Shown one piece after another: positions 1-6,146 of a DNA stretch of 6,615 bases. Below the pieces are notes generated by a model. The model was given only the letters and a program-made list of their open reading frames with translations. It was not told the origin of the DNA and made no database searches. Each line of letters starts with the position of its first letter. Position 1 is the stretch's first letter. Location of the stretch: positions 1 through 6,615 of the forward strand of contig CAZCIU010000101.1 of NCBI GenBank assembly GCA_964498765.1, given 5' to 3'. Origin of the DNA: UPXZ01 sp964498765 (GTDB lineage Bacteria > Bacteroidota > Bacteroidia > Bacteroidales > Paludibacteraceae). Both the position numbers and the translations under genes were made by a program.

Positions 1-31
1 ACTTAAATTAATAATTAACAATTTATTTTAA

Positions 32-39
32 CAAAAATA
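32..39 (-). promoter_or_regulatory. possible -7 element, gene off the left edge
   Basis: On the minus strand this reads TATTTTTG, an exact match to the Bacteroidota -7 consensus TAnnTTTG, and it lies just past the tRNA terminator. No TTG is found 19-21 nt upstream. The region is extremely AT-rich, so a chance match is quite possible. Its target would be a leftward gene outside the window. The rest of 1-73 shows nothing else. Confidence 0.2.
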
Positions 40-73
40 ATAAGCTGTATCTTATTTTATTTATCATTATAAC

Positions 74-98
74 AAAAAAACCCAGTATTGCTACTGGG
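74..98 (-). terminator. intrinsic terminator of tRNA-Gly
   Basis: Read on the minus strand, a perfect 7-bp stem (CCCAGTA / TACTGGG) closes a GCAA tetraloop of the stable GNRA type and is followed directly by seven T residues. It lies 12 bases beyond the CCA end of the tRNA gene. The plus-strand reading lacks a T-run after the stem, so the element is directional and serves the tRNA transcript. Confidence 0.9.
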
Positions 99-110
99 AT
101 ATTTATTAAA

Positions 111-186
111 TGGAGCGGAAAACGAGACTCGAACTCGCGACCCTCACCTTGGCAAGGTGATGCTCTACCAACTGAGCTATTTCCGC
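111..186 (-). tRNA. tRNA-Gly(GCC), with encoded CCA
   Basis: The minus strand folds into a complete 76-nt cloverleaf. The acceptor stem GCGGAAA pairs with TTTCCGC, followed by discriminator T and a genome-encoded CCA (111-113). The D arm is GCTC/GAGC around AGTTGGTA. The anticodon stem is TCACC/GGTGA with loop TTGCCAA, giving anticodon GCC at 151-153, which reads glycine codon GGC. The T arm is GCGAG/CTCGT, with one G-T pair, around TTCGAGT. It is a single-gene transcription unit with its own promoter upstream and intrinsic terminator downstream. Confidence 0.97.
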
Positions 187-207
187 AATTATTCTCTAAA
201 TGGACTG

Positions 208-238
208 CAAAAATACAATAAAATATTTATCTGACAAA
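208..238 (-). promoter_or_regulatory. Bacteroidota promoter of tRNA-Gly
   Basis: The minus strand carries TTTG at 235-238, exactly 19 nt of spacer, then TATTTTTG at 208-215 followed by C. This matches both halves of the Bacteroidota primary sigma factor consensus TTTG-N19-21-TAnnTTTGY. Transcription would start near 200-203, leaving a leader of roughly 14-17 nt before the tRNA 5' end at 186. It is the best promoter match in the window. Confidence 0.85.
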
Positions 239-275
239 ATTATTTCGGTACAATCATTATCAAATTGTGATTTTT

Positions 276-1193
276 TTATATCTCAAATAATCTTCCTTGC
301 CAGGTATCTCGTTCTTCGAGTACTTTTTCTATTTTATGCACAAATTCAAAATTCTTTAATCCCCAATTAGGAGCGATTAGCAACTTCCCGGGTGATTGCG
401 AAACAAAGCGTTCGATTGCGATTTTAGGATTGAGAATTTCCAAAAAATCAACAATCAATTCAATGTATTCTTCGGCAGTCATCAAGTGGAACCATTCCGG
501 ATTTTCATTGAATTGGCGTGCCATTTTTGTACCTCGTATCAGTTGAAGTTGGTGCAATTTTAGCGCAGTGAGGGGTAATCTGGACACATTACGAGCGTGA
601 GAAAGTATTTGTTCTCTACTTTCGTTCGGGAGTCCCAGAATGAGGTGTGCGCCTGTGCGAAGACCTCGATTAGAAGTTTTAATAATTGCCTCTTCTGCAC
701 TCGCAAAGTCGTGACCTCGGTTAATAAATTCAAGAGTAGCGTCATTAGTACTCTCAATGCCGTATTCAATCATTACATAGCGGGATTTATTTAGCTCTGC
801 AAAGTAATCCAACAGTTCATTGTTGATACAATCCGGTCGAGTTCCAACTACAATTCCAGCTACTTTCGGATGTTGCAATGCTTCTTCGTAAATCTCAATC
901 AAATTCTCCAATTTGTCATAAGTATTGGTGTAACTCTGAAAATAAGCCAGGTATTTTTGGCTTTCGTACTTATGATTAAAGAAACCAATACCTTCTTCCA
1001 ACTGCTCTAAAACTGATTTTACAGGTTTGGCGTAACCCGGACTAAAACTCTGATTGTTGCAATAAGTGCAGCCACCCACACCTTTACTGCCATCCCGATT
1101 GGGACAGGTAAATCCGGCATTGATGGAGATTTTTTGAACTCGCTCAGCAAATTCATCTCGGAGAACAGTGTTATAATTGAGATAACGCGACAT
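276..1193 (-). CDS. TIGR01212-family radical SAM protein (YhcC/YtqA-like)
   Basis: A 305-aa cytoplasmic radical SAM enzyme of the COG1242 group that includes E. coli YhcC and B. subtilis YtqA. Seen in the sequence: the widely spaced cysteine motif C30-x11-C42-x2-C45, within CPNRD...GGCTYCNNQSF, binds the [4Fe-4S] cluster. Further family blocks are AYFQSYTNTY (83-92), GTRPDCI (117-123), IEYGIES (142-148), HLILGLPNE (183-191), KLHQLQLIRGTKMA (212-225) and NWGLKN (276-281). Length is normal and no residue appears lost. From memory, the B. subtilis member has been tied to tRNA wobble-uridine (mnm5) modification. Whether this homologue shares that role is inference. The ATG at 1191-1193 has no Shine-Dalgarno sequence, only an AT-rich leader, as is usual in this phylum. 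No TAnnTTTG element is visible in the 92-nt gap behind the upstream mutase gene, so it may depend on readthrough or a non-consensus promoter. Confidence 0.93.
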   Translation of the reverse strand: MSRYLNYNTVLRDEFAERVQKISINAGFTCPNRDGSKGVGGCTYCNNQSFSPGYAKPVKSVLEQLEEGIGFFNHKYESQKYLAYFQSYTNTYDKLENLIEIYEEALQHPKVAGIVVGTRPDCINNELLDYFAELNKSRYVMIEYGIESTNDATLEFINRGHDFASAEEAIIKTSNRGLRTGAHLILGLPNESREQILSHARNVSRLPLTALKLHQLQLIRGTKMARQFNENPEWFHLMTAEEYIELIVDFLEILNPKIAIERFVSQSPGKLLIAPNWGLKNFEFVHKIEKVLEERDTWQGRLFEI

Positions 1194-1216
1194 TGAATGT
1201 ATTTATGGCTATTTTG

Positions 1217-1259
1217 AAAATAAGCACAAAGCCGAATAAATCGACAATGTGCTTATTTT
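1217..1259 (-). terminator. hairpin terminator after phospho-sugar mutase gene
   Basis: A perfect 12-bp inverted repeat (AAAATAAGCACA at 1217-1228, TGTGCTTATTTT at 1248-1259) encloses 19 nt. On the minus strand the loop can form a further 5-bp helix (GTCGA/TCGGC with a G-U pair), favouring leftward use. It lies 26 nt past the mutase stop codon. The U-tract is only the last four bases of the stem, so termination may be partial and could let transcription run into the radical SAM gene. The plus-strand reading also ends in five T residues, but no plus-strand gene precedes it. Confidence 0.6.
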
Positions 1260-1260
1260 T

Positions 1261-1288
1261 CTAATTTCTAATTTCTGACTTCTAACTA
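1261..1288. repeat. heptad tandem repeat at the mutase stop codon
   Basis: Four consecutive 7-mers on the plus strand, CTAATTT, CTAATTT, CTGACTT and CTAACTA, form a degenerate array of consensus CTRAYTT. The last unit overlaps the mutase stop codon (TAG at 1286-1288 on the minus strand). It has the same 7-nt period as the two arrays flanking the four-helix bundle gene but a different unit sequence. Such simple intergenic repeats are common in Bacteroidota; no function can be assigned. Confidence 0.6.
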
Positions 1289-3031
1289 AACTCCCATATC
1301 CTTGCGAACTGCATTGATTTTTTCATCTGCTTTCGCTTCGGCAGTTGCAAAATCAGCACGTGATTTCATATCACCGCGAACTTCGATGTAAAATTTAATT
1401 TTAGGTTCAGTTCCCGAAGGGCGAACAGAGATTTTTGTGCCGTCTTCTGTGAAAAATTGTAGTACGTTAGAAGTTGCCGGCATATCCAAATCACTCACTT
1501 TTCCGCTTGCAACATCGGTCATTTTAAGCGTTTTGTAGTCTTTAATAGTCACAACTTTTGAACCAGCAATTTCCTTTGGTGGAGTAGAACGGTAGTCGGC
1601 CATCATTTTAGCAATTTCCTCCGCACCGGATTTTCCTTTGCGAACCACAGAAATACCTTTTTCCTTGCCATAACCGTATTCTACATAAATGTCTTGCAAC
1701 AATTCAAACAAAGTTTTGCCATTATCTTTGGCCCAGGCAGCAATTTCAGCCATCAACGTACAAGCAGAAACCGCGTCTTTGTCACGGACAAAATCTTCAG
1801 CCAAGAAACCGTAACTTTCCTCGCCGCCGCCGATGTAAGTTTTGATGCCTTCGTTTTTGCGCATCACGTCTGCAATCCATTTGAAACCGGTAAAGCAGTC
1901 GTAATATTCCACATTATTCTTGCGAGCCACATCAGCCATCACTTCAGTAGAAACAATGGTTTTAACCACGTATTCTTTGCCTTTTAGCTTGCCAAGTTCT
2001 TTCCAACGAGTAATCAAATAGTATATGTAAATCAAGAATGTTTGATTTCCGTTTACCAAAATCCACTCGCCTTTATCGTCTTTCACGGCAATTCCGATAC
2101 GGTCAGCGTCGGGGTCAGTCGCCATTACGATGTCTGCGTTGGTTTCTTTCGCTTTTTCTACCGCCATAGCAAGAGCAGCCGGTTCTTCCGGATTTGGAGA
2201 AATAACGGTTGGGAAATTGCCGCTAATCACATTTTGTTCAGGTACGTCGATGATATTGGTGAAACCATACGCACGCAAAGCATCAGGTACAAGCTTTATT
2301 CCTGTGCCGTGGATAGGTGTGTAAACGATTTTCAGGTCTTTGTTGCGTTCGATAGCTTCAGGAGAAAGTATCAGCGTTTTGATTTTATTCAAAAACAGTT
2401 GGTCAACTTCTTTACCGATAATTTCGATTAAATCCTTGTTACCGTCGAATTTAATATCGTTTACATTTTTGATTTTATCAACCTCATTAATTACGTTTTC
2501 GTCGTGTGGCGCAATCATTTGTGCACCGTCATTCCAGTATGCTTTGTAACCGTTGTATTCTTTCGGATTGTGCGACGCAGTGATGATAATACCGCTCTGA
2601 CAGCCGAAATGACGGATTGCAAAGGAAGTTTCCGGAGTAGGGCGTAGGTCTTCAAAAAGATAGACTTTAATACCGTTTGCCGAGAAAATATTGGCTGATA
2701 TTTCTGCAAACTTACGGCTATTATTACGGCAGTCGTGACCAATTACAACGCTGATTTGTGGTAAATCCGGAAATTGCGAAAGCAAATAATTGCTCAATCC
2801 TTGCGTAGCAGCTCCCACCGTGTAAATATTCATTTTATTCGTTCCGGCACCCATGATGCCACGTAGTCCACCGGTTCCAAATTCAAGGTCTTTGTAAAAA
2901 GCCTCGATTAATTCCGTTTTATCTTCTGCATCCAAAAGCTGTTTTACTTCAGCTTTTGTTTCTGCATCGTAATTACCATCGAGCCACACTTGTGCGCGAG
3001 CGGTAACTTCTTTTAATAGTCCATTTTCCAT
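1286..3031 (-). CDS. pgcA: phospho-sugar mutase (phosphoglucomutase/phosphomannomutase)
   Basis: A 581-aa alpha-D-phosphohexomutase of the PgcA/PGM2 group, cytoplasmic. It interconverts glucose-1-phosphate and glucose-6-phosphate, or the mannose equivalents, through a phosphoserine and a bisphosphate intermediate. All four functional loops are visible: N-terminal GTGGLRGIMGAGTN (52-65), phosphoserine loop TASHNP with S153, Mg2+ loop D306-P-D308-A-D310-R, sugar-recognition loop GGGEESYG (401-408), and the phosphate-binding loop RPSGTEPK (537-544) in the C-terminal domain. Length equals that of B. subtilis PgcA as I recall it, and nothing is missing. Glucose versus mannose preference cannot be decided by eye. 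The ATG at 3029-3031 has no Shine-Dalgarno sequence, and no TAnnTTTG element lies in the 99-nt gap upstream, which is largely filled by a heptad repeat. A role in making precursors for the polysaccharide exporter at the right of the window is plausible but inferred. Confidence 0.93.
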   Translation of the reverse strand: MENGLLKEVTARAQVWLDGNYDAETKAEVKQLLDAEDKTELIEAFYKDLEFGTGGLRGIMGAGTNKMNIYTVGAATQGLSNYLLSQFPDLPQISVVIGHDCRNNSRKFAEISANIFSANGIKVYLFEDLRPTPETSFAIRHFGCQSGIIITASHNPKEYNGYKAYWNDGAQMIAPHDENVINEVDKIKNVNDIKFDGNKDLIEIIGKEVDQLFLNKIKTLILSPEAIERNKDLKIVYTPIHGTGIKLVPDALRAYGFTNIIDVPEQNVISGNFPTVISPNPEEPAALAMAVEKAKETNADIVMATDPDADRIGIAVKDDKGEWILVNGNQTFLIYIYYLITRWKELGKLKGKEYVVKTIVSTEVMADVARKNNVEYYDCFTGFKWIADVMRKNEGIKTYIGGGEESYGFLAEDFVRDKDAVSACTLMAEIAAWAKDNGKTLFELLQDIYVEYGYGKEKGISVVRKGKSGAEEIAKMMADYRSTPPKEIAGSKVVTIKDYKTLKMTDVASGKVSDLDMPATSNVLQFFTEDGTKISVRPSGTEPKIKFYIEVRGDMKSRADFATAEAKADEKINAVRKDMGV

Positions 3032-3060
3032 ATCGTTGAATTTATGTTTGTTATTGTTAG

Positions 3061-3109
3061 CAGTTTACAGTTTACAGTTTTCAGTTAAAAGTTTACAGTT
3101 AACAGTTAA
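3061..3109. repeat. CAGTTWA heptad array, 7 units
   Basis: Seven uninterrupted 7-mers on the plus strand: CAGTTTA, CAGTTTA, CAGTTTT, CAGTTAA, AAGTTTA, CAGTTAA, CAGTTAA. The array lies between the four-helix bundle stop codon (3131) and the mutase start (3031). Its unit is the reverse complement of that in the 3556-3653 array, so the two form an inverted pair around the four-helix bundle gene, both pointing toward it. Confidence 0.85.
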
Positions 3110-3130
3110 CGCAATTATGTATATGAATTT

Positions 3131-3511
3131 TTAATTTTCTTTTACTCCAAATTTTCCGGGATTGTTTAACATATAAGTTAATAGTTTTCTTACTTCCCTG
3201 TTAAGTTCAACATGAACTTGATGTTCTTCTGTATTGATATAATTGCAATGAAAAGCAAAGTCCAACCAAACTTCAGTTTCACTATTTTCACTTATACAAT
3301 CAACCATTTTTGCATGAAAACTTTTTGGATAAATCCGTTTACGATAAGCTTCAGCTATTGTTGAACATACTGAACGCGAAGATCGTCTTATTTGATCAGT
3401 AAGTGAATATTTTTCTTCTTTTGGAAATTTATGAGATAAATCAAAAATTTTCATTGCGACAGAAAATGCTTTCTGATAGGCAAATAAATCTTTAAAATCA
3501 CTGTAATTCAT
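3131..3511 (-). CDS. four-helix bundle protein (TIGR02436/IVP family)
   Basis: A 126-aa protein of the four-helix bundle family first described from intervening sequences in 23S rRNA genes and related to the Avd accessory protein of diversity-generating retroelements. Seen: family signature from F29-P30 through the block Y35-S-L-T-D-Q-I-R-R43 to S47-V48 and I52-A-E-A-Y, plus a helix around ETEVWLDFAF (78-87). The IAEAYRKR variant with TEVWLDFA is a subtype I associate with stand-alone copies in Bacteroidota and relatives. Likely helices are about 11-28, 35-56, 63-90 and 95-116. No catalytic residues, signal peptide or membrane segment are seen. Cellular function is unknown; binding RNA or nucleic acid is only a family-based guess. 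Its GC is 110 of 381 by hand count, about 29%, clearly below its neighbours. It is bracketed by inverted heptad arrays and has no convincing promoter, suggesting an inserted cassette. Start ATG at 3509-3511. Confidence 0.9.
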   Translation of the reverse strand: MNYSDFKDLFAYQKAFSVAMKIFDLSHKFPKEEKYSLTDQIRRSSRSVCSTIAEAYRKRIYPKSFHAKMVDCISENSETEVWLDFAFHCNYINTEEHQVHVELNREVRKLLTYMLNNPGKFGVKEN

Positions 3512-3555
3512 ACATCTATAGAAAAATACTATATAACAATTACTTAATTTTAGTA

Positions 3556-3653
3556 AAAAACTATAAACTAAATATTTTGTACTGTAAACTAAGTACTTTG
3601 TACTGTAAACTAAGTACTTTGTACTGTAAACTCATTACTTAGTACTGTAAACT
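3556..3653. repeat. AGTnnnn heptad array with 21-nt higher-order unit
   Basis: Fourteen consecutive 7-mers on the minus strand, thirteen beginning AGT. In order from 3653: AGTTTAC, AGTACTA, AGTAATG, AGTTTAC, AGTACAA, AGTACTT, AGTTTAC, AGTACAA, AGTACTT, AGTTTAC, AGTACAA, AATATTT, AGTTTAT, AGTTTTT. The triplet AGTTTAC-AGTACAA-AGTACTT recurs as a 21-nt unit (near-identical at 3582-3602 and 3603-3623, diverged outside). Each intact unit contains dyads such as AGTACTTTGTACT. The array begins 6 bases after the MFS stop codon and ends 44 bases before the four-helix bundle start. It is not a CRISPR, as there are no unique spacers. Confidence 0.9.
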
Positions 3654-3659
3654 GGTCAA

Positions 3660-5072
3660 TTACTTCTTAATATTCGGCATTTCCAGTCCGTAAGCTTTTT
3701 TCTTGTCTTCAGCTTTTAGTAAGAATGCTACGCCAATAGCCAATAATCCTAAAGTTGCAAAAATAACCATTGGTAATGTGTAGTCGTAGTGCGGTTTCAC
3801 GCCTTGTGAAGCAACTAAATCTGCATTGGTGATACAATATTTATCCAATACCGTTCCAATCAAAAGCGGCACAAGCATAAGTCCGATATTTTGCACCCAG
3901 AAAATCAAAGAATAAGCTGTTCCAAGAAGTTTCTCCGGAATGATTTTTGGAACTGAAGGCCACATTGCTGAAGGGACTAATGAGAATGTAACTCCCAGTA
4001 AAAGAATAAGTAAAATAGCAAAAGCCGCAGAATTTATTGAAGGTAAAGCAAACAAAGAGTGAACAATTAAAAGCATTACTGAGCCCAGCAACATAATGGA
4101 TGCACCTTTTCCTTTTTTGTCGTAAATATTACCAAATAATGGCGTCAGAATGATAGTTCCAAATGGAAGCAAGCTTGGAATAGCTCCGGCAAATTTAGGA
4201 TCCACGCCGTATTTATTTACCATAAGGTCCGCTGCATAATACAAGAATGGGAATACACCTGAATAGAACAATACACAAAGTAATGCGATTAGCCAGAAAC
4301 CTTTGTTTTTGATCACAATTAAAATGTCTTTTACTTTGAATTCGTCATCTGCAGAACTGTCGTCAGTGTCCAATTTGGCTGCAGCAAGCGATTTGTCCAG
4401 TTCTTTATCTTTGAAAGTATAGTAGAAAAACGCCAGGAAACCGGCAACTAAAAGACCTAAACCAAGCATAATCGGAGCCGAAAGTGCTATGTTAGGCAAT
4501 GCGCCTTTTCCTAAAAGTGATGCGGCAATCGGAGCCGGAATAGCCAATGCAAGCGCTGTTCCCATACGTGCCATTGCCATTTCAAGACCCATAGCGAGCG
4601 CCAGTTCTTTGCCTTTAAACCATTTTACAATAATTTTTGAAACGGTAATACCGGCAATTTCAACACCAACACCGAAAACACCAAAACCAAGTGCTCCAAC
4701 GATGATTTGATTGCTAACTCCGAAAGTTTCACCATCCATTGGCCAAAGCTGGCGAATAGCGGCAAACTGCAAAAATGTACCCAAAACCATAGTGAGTGTA
4801 GCTCCAAGTCCGGTGAAACGAATTCCGATTTTATCCAAAATTATTCCACCAAAAATCAACATCAAAAAGAATACGTTAAACCATCCGTAGGCTGAATTCC
4901 AGAAACCAAAATCGGTACTGGACCATTGGAAGTAATCTTCTAGAAGTGGTTTTAAAGGTGAAATTACATAGTTGATGTAATATCCGGTCATCATTGTAAA
5001 GGAAACGATGAGCAATGCTGTCCAACGTGCTTTCTTAGAATCACGCAAGGTGGTAATAATTTTTTCTGTCAT
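3660..5072 (-). CDS. MFS transporter, MFSD1-like
   Basis: A 470-aa inner-membrane major facilitator with about 12 membrane helices (roughly 17-38, 58-80, 86-106, 118-145, 158-185, 198-220, 258-280, 295-315, 325-343, 347-367, 383-408, 432-453) and a charged central loop at 221-257. MFS motif A is GGIILDKIGIR (75-85, with D80, G83, R85), and a relic in the second half is GNIYDKKGKG (314-323). The block from W371-P372 through P379-E380, LGTAY (383-387), Q394-N395-x-G397-L and the following LD resembles, from memory, the C-terminal signature of eukaryotic MFSD1, a lysosomal dipeptide transporter. A short-peptide or amino-acid substrate is therefore a hypothesis; automated annotation may only say MFS or NarK-like. 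The ATG at 5070-5072 has no Shine-Dalgarno sequence and follows a TAGCTTTG promoter element. It is divergent from the exporter operon, with a heptad repeat array right after its stop codon. Confidence 0.9.
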   Translation of the reverse strand: MTEKIITTLRDSKKARWTALLIVSFTMMTGYYINYVISPLKPLLEDYFQWSSTDFGFWNSAYGWFNVFFLMLIFGGIILDKIGIRFTGLGATLTMVLGTFLQFAAIRQLWPMDGETFGVSNQIIVGALGFGVFGVGVEIAGITVSKIIVKWFKGKELALAMGLEMAMARMGTALALAIPAPIAASLLGKGALPNIALSAPIMLGLGLLVAGFLAFFYYTFKDKELDKSLAAAKLDTDDSSADDEFKVKDILIVIKNKGFWLIALLCVLFYSGVFPFLYYAADLMVNKYGVDPKFAGAIPSLLPFGTIILTPLFGNIYDKKGKGASIMLLGSVMLLIVHSLFALPSINSAAFAILLILLLGVTFSLVPSAMWPSVPKIIPEKLLGTAYSLIFWVQNIGLMLVPLLIGTVLDKYCITNADLVASQGVKPHYDYTLPMVIFATLGLLAIGVAFLLKAEDKKKAYGLEMPNIKK

Positions 5073-5104
5073 AAAATATTAATGTTAAATTCACTATTAA
5101 GCTA

Positions 5105-5112
5105 CAAAGCTA
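5105..5112 (-). promoter_or_regulatory. -7 element for the MFS gene
   Basis: The minus strand reads TAGCTTTG followed by T, an exact match to TAnnTTTGY. It would start transcription roughly 25-30 nt before the MFS ATG. The sequence 19 nt upstream is a T-run without a clear TTG, so only the -7 half is well supported. Confidence 0.6.
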
Positions 5113-5195
5113 CTTATTTTTTTCAAAAAAAAGACATTCTGCAATTAAAAAAAGACTAAAGTCTGTGTAAGTACTAAAATTTTACAAAAAATGAT

Positions 5196-5203
5196 TACAT
5201 TTG
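5196..5203 (+). promoter_or_regulatory. -7 element for the wzm operon
   Basis: TACATTTG followed by C matches TAnnTTTGY exactly. Transcription would begin near 5208-5210, leaving a leader of about 68 nt before the permease ATG at 5277. No TTG lies 19-21 nt upstream. The leader contains a short palindrome CACACTGTG (5219-5227) that could be an operator, though nothing else supports this. The -7 elements for the two divergent genes are about 85 bp apart. Confidence 0.55.
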
Positions 5204-5276
5204 CATATAAATAGCCTACACACTGTGACAGGTAGTATATTACTGTGTCCAATAATCTTGATTTTGAAATAATAAT

Positions 5277-6116
5277 ATGGATTTTACAACCATTATTAAG
5301 CCTAAAAATAAACTTTTCGAAGTAGATTTTAAAGAAATCTGGCAATATCGTGATTTGCTCTCTATGTTCGTTAAACGCGATATTGTAACTCAATACAAAC
5401 AAACCATCCTCGGACCTACCTGGTTCTTTGTTCAGCCTGCACTTACTACCGTGATGTACATGGTGGTTTTTGGCGGAATAGCCCAAATTAGCACTGATGG
5501 ACTACCACAGCCGCTATTCTACCTTGCCGGGATTGTACTTTGGCAGTATTTTGCCGATTGCCTCAACAAAACTTCATCCACTTTTACTACCAATCAGAAT
5601 ATTTTCGGGAAAGTGTATTTTCCGCGATTGATTGTGCCGTTGGCTACCGTTACATCTAATTTATTGCGGATGGGCATTCAATTTCTGTTGTTTGTGTTGG
5701 TGTATTTTTATTTTGTATTTATTAAAGGTGTGGACATTGCTCCCAATACTTACGCACTACTAATTCCGGTTTTTATCGTGATGCTAGCCGGACTTTCCTT
5801 GGGTTTTGGAATTATTATTTCGTCCATGACCACCAAATATCGCGACTTGACAATACTCTTTACTTTCGTTGTACAGCTATGGATGTACGCCACACCGGTA
5901 ATTTATCCAATGAGTACGATGCCGGAAAAATATCATTGGATTATAGCTCTCAATCCGCTGACTTCTATTTTTGAAGCATTTAAGTATGGAACGATGGGTG
6001 TTGGAACCTTCAGCTGGGGTCAATTAGGCTATAGTTTTGGTTTTATGATGGTGCTGATGGGAATTGGGGTGCTGGTGTTTAATAAGGTGCAACGCTCATT
6101 CATGGACACTGTATAA
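5277..6116 (+). CDS. wzm: polysaccharide ABC exporter permease (Wzm/TagG/KpsM-type ABC-2)
   Basis: A 279-aa integral membrane subunit of an ABC-2 exporter that moves lipid-linked polysaccharide (O-antigen or similar glycan) across the inner membrane. The amphipathic N-terminal block YRDLLSMFVKRD...YKQTILGPTW (24-49) is diagnostic of the family. Others are KVYFPRLIVPLA (112-123), TTKYRDL (185-191), ATPVIYP (205-211) and LNPLTSIFEAFK (225-236). Membrane helices lie roughly at 50-70, 78-98, 121-150, 160-182, 193-213 and 250-269. Length is normal. It needs an ATPase partner, whose gene starts at 6572, so the GxxExxY gene sits between the two subunits. The start ATG has an AT-rich leader without a Shine-Dalgarno sequence, as elsewhere in the window. 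The glycan exported cannot be told from the permease. Confidence 0.93.
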   Translation: MDFTTIIKPKNKLFEVDFKEIWQYRDLLSMFVKRDIVTQYKQTILGPTWFFVQPALTTVMYMVVFGGIAQISTDGLPQPLFYLAGIVLWQYFADCLNKTSSTFTTNQNIFGKVYFPRLIVPLATVTSNLLRMGIQFLLFVLVYFYFVFIKGVDIAPNTYALLIPVFIVMLAGLSLGFGIIISSMTTKYRDLTILFTFVVQLWMYATPVIYPMSTMPEKYHWIIALNPLTSIFEAFKYGTMGVGTFSWGQLGYSFGFMMVLMGIGVLVFNKVQRSFMDTV

Positions 6117-6142
6117 ATACAAATTACATTTATACGAATTAG
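6117..6142. repeat. left AATTCGT-type repeat of the GxxExxY cassette
   Basis: Read on the minus strand, this 26-bp stretch contains AATTCGTAT and AATTTGTAT separated by six bases. TTATACGAATTAG at 6130-6142 is the reverse complement, with 12 of 13 matches, of CTAATTAGTATAA at 6530-6542 on the far side of the gene. The two form an imperfect terminal inverted repeat. It begins immediately after the permease stop codon (6114-6116). Confidence 0.6.
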
Positions 6143-6146
6143 AAGA

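Noticed and set aside
249..277. Weak hairpin with a T-run on the plus strand beside the radical SAM stop codon
   Set aside because: The stem is only five A/T-rich base pairs, and no plus-strand gene precedes it. On the minus strand, where the gene is, no T-run follows the stem.
2042..2431. Plus-strand open frame of 129 codons inside the mutase gene
   Set aside because: It is entirely antisense to conserved mutase motifs and its cysteine- and phenylalanine-rich translation looks like a shadow.
3521..3528. TATTTTTC on the minus strand as a promoter for the four-helix bundle gene
   Set aside because: It misses the final G of TAnnTTTG, has no TTG at the right spacing, and would leave a leader of only a few bases.
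3556..3653. Possible CRISPR array because of regularly repeated 21-nt units
   Set aside because: Units are directly contiguous with no unique spacers, the period is really 7 nt, and no cas genes are present.
5147..5164. AGACTTTAGTCT followed by T residues on the minus strand, resembling a terminator
   Set aside because: Only a four-base-pair stem with a four-base loop is possible, and no minus-strand gene lies upstream of it.
5219..5227. CACACTGTG palindrome in the permease leader as an operator
   Set aside because: Four-base arms are too short to support a binding site without a second copy or a known regulator.
5145..5486. Minus-strand open frame of 113 codons across the divergent intergenic region and the permease start
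   Set aside because: It overlaps a well-supported permease reading frame and both promoter elements, and the translation shows no recognizable family. It is a shadow frame.
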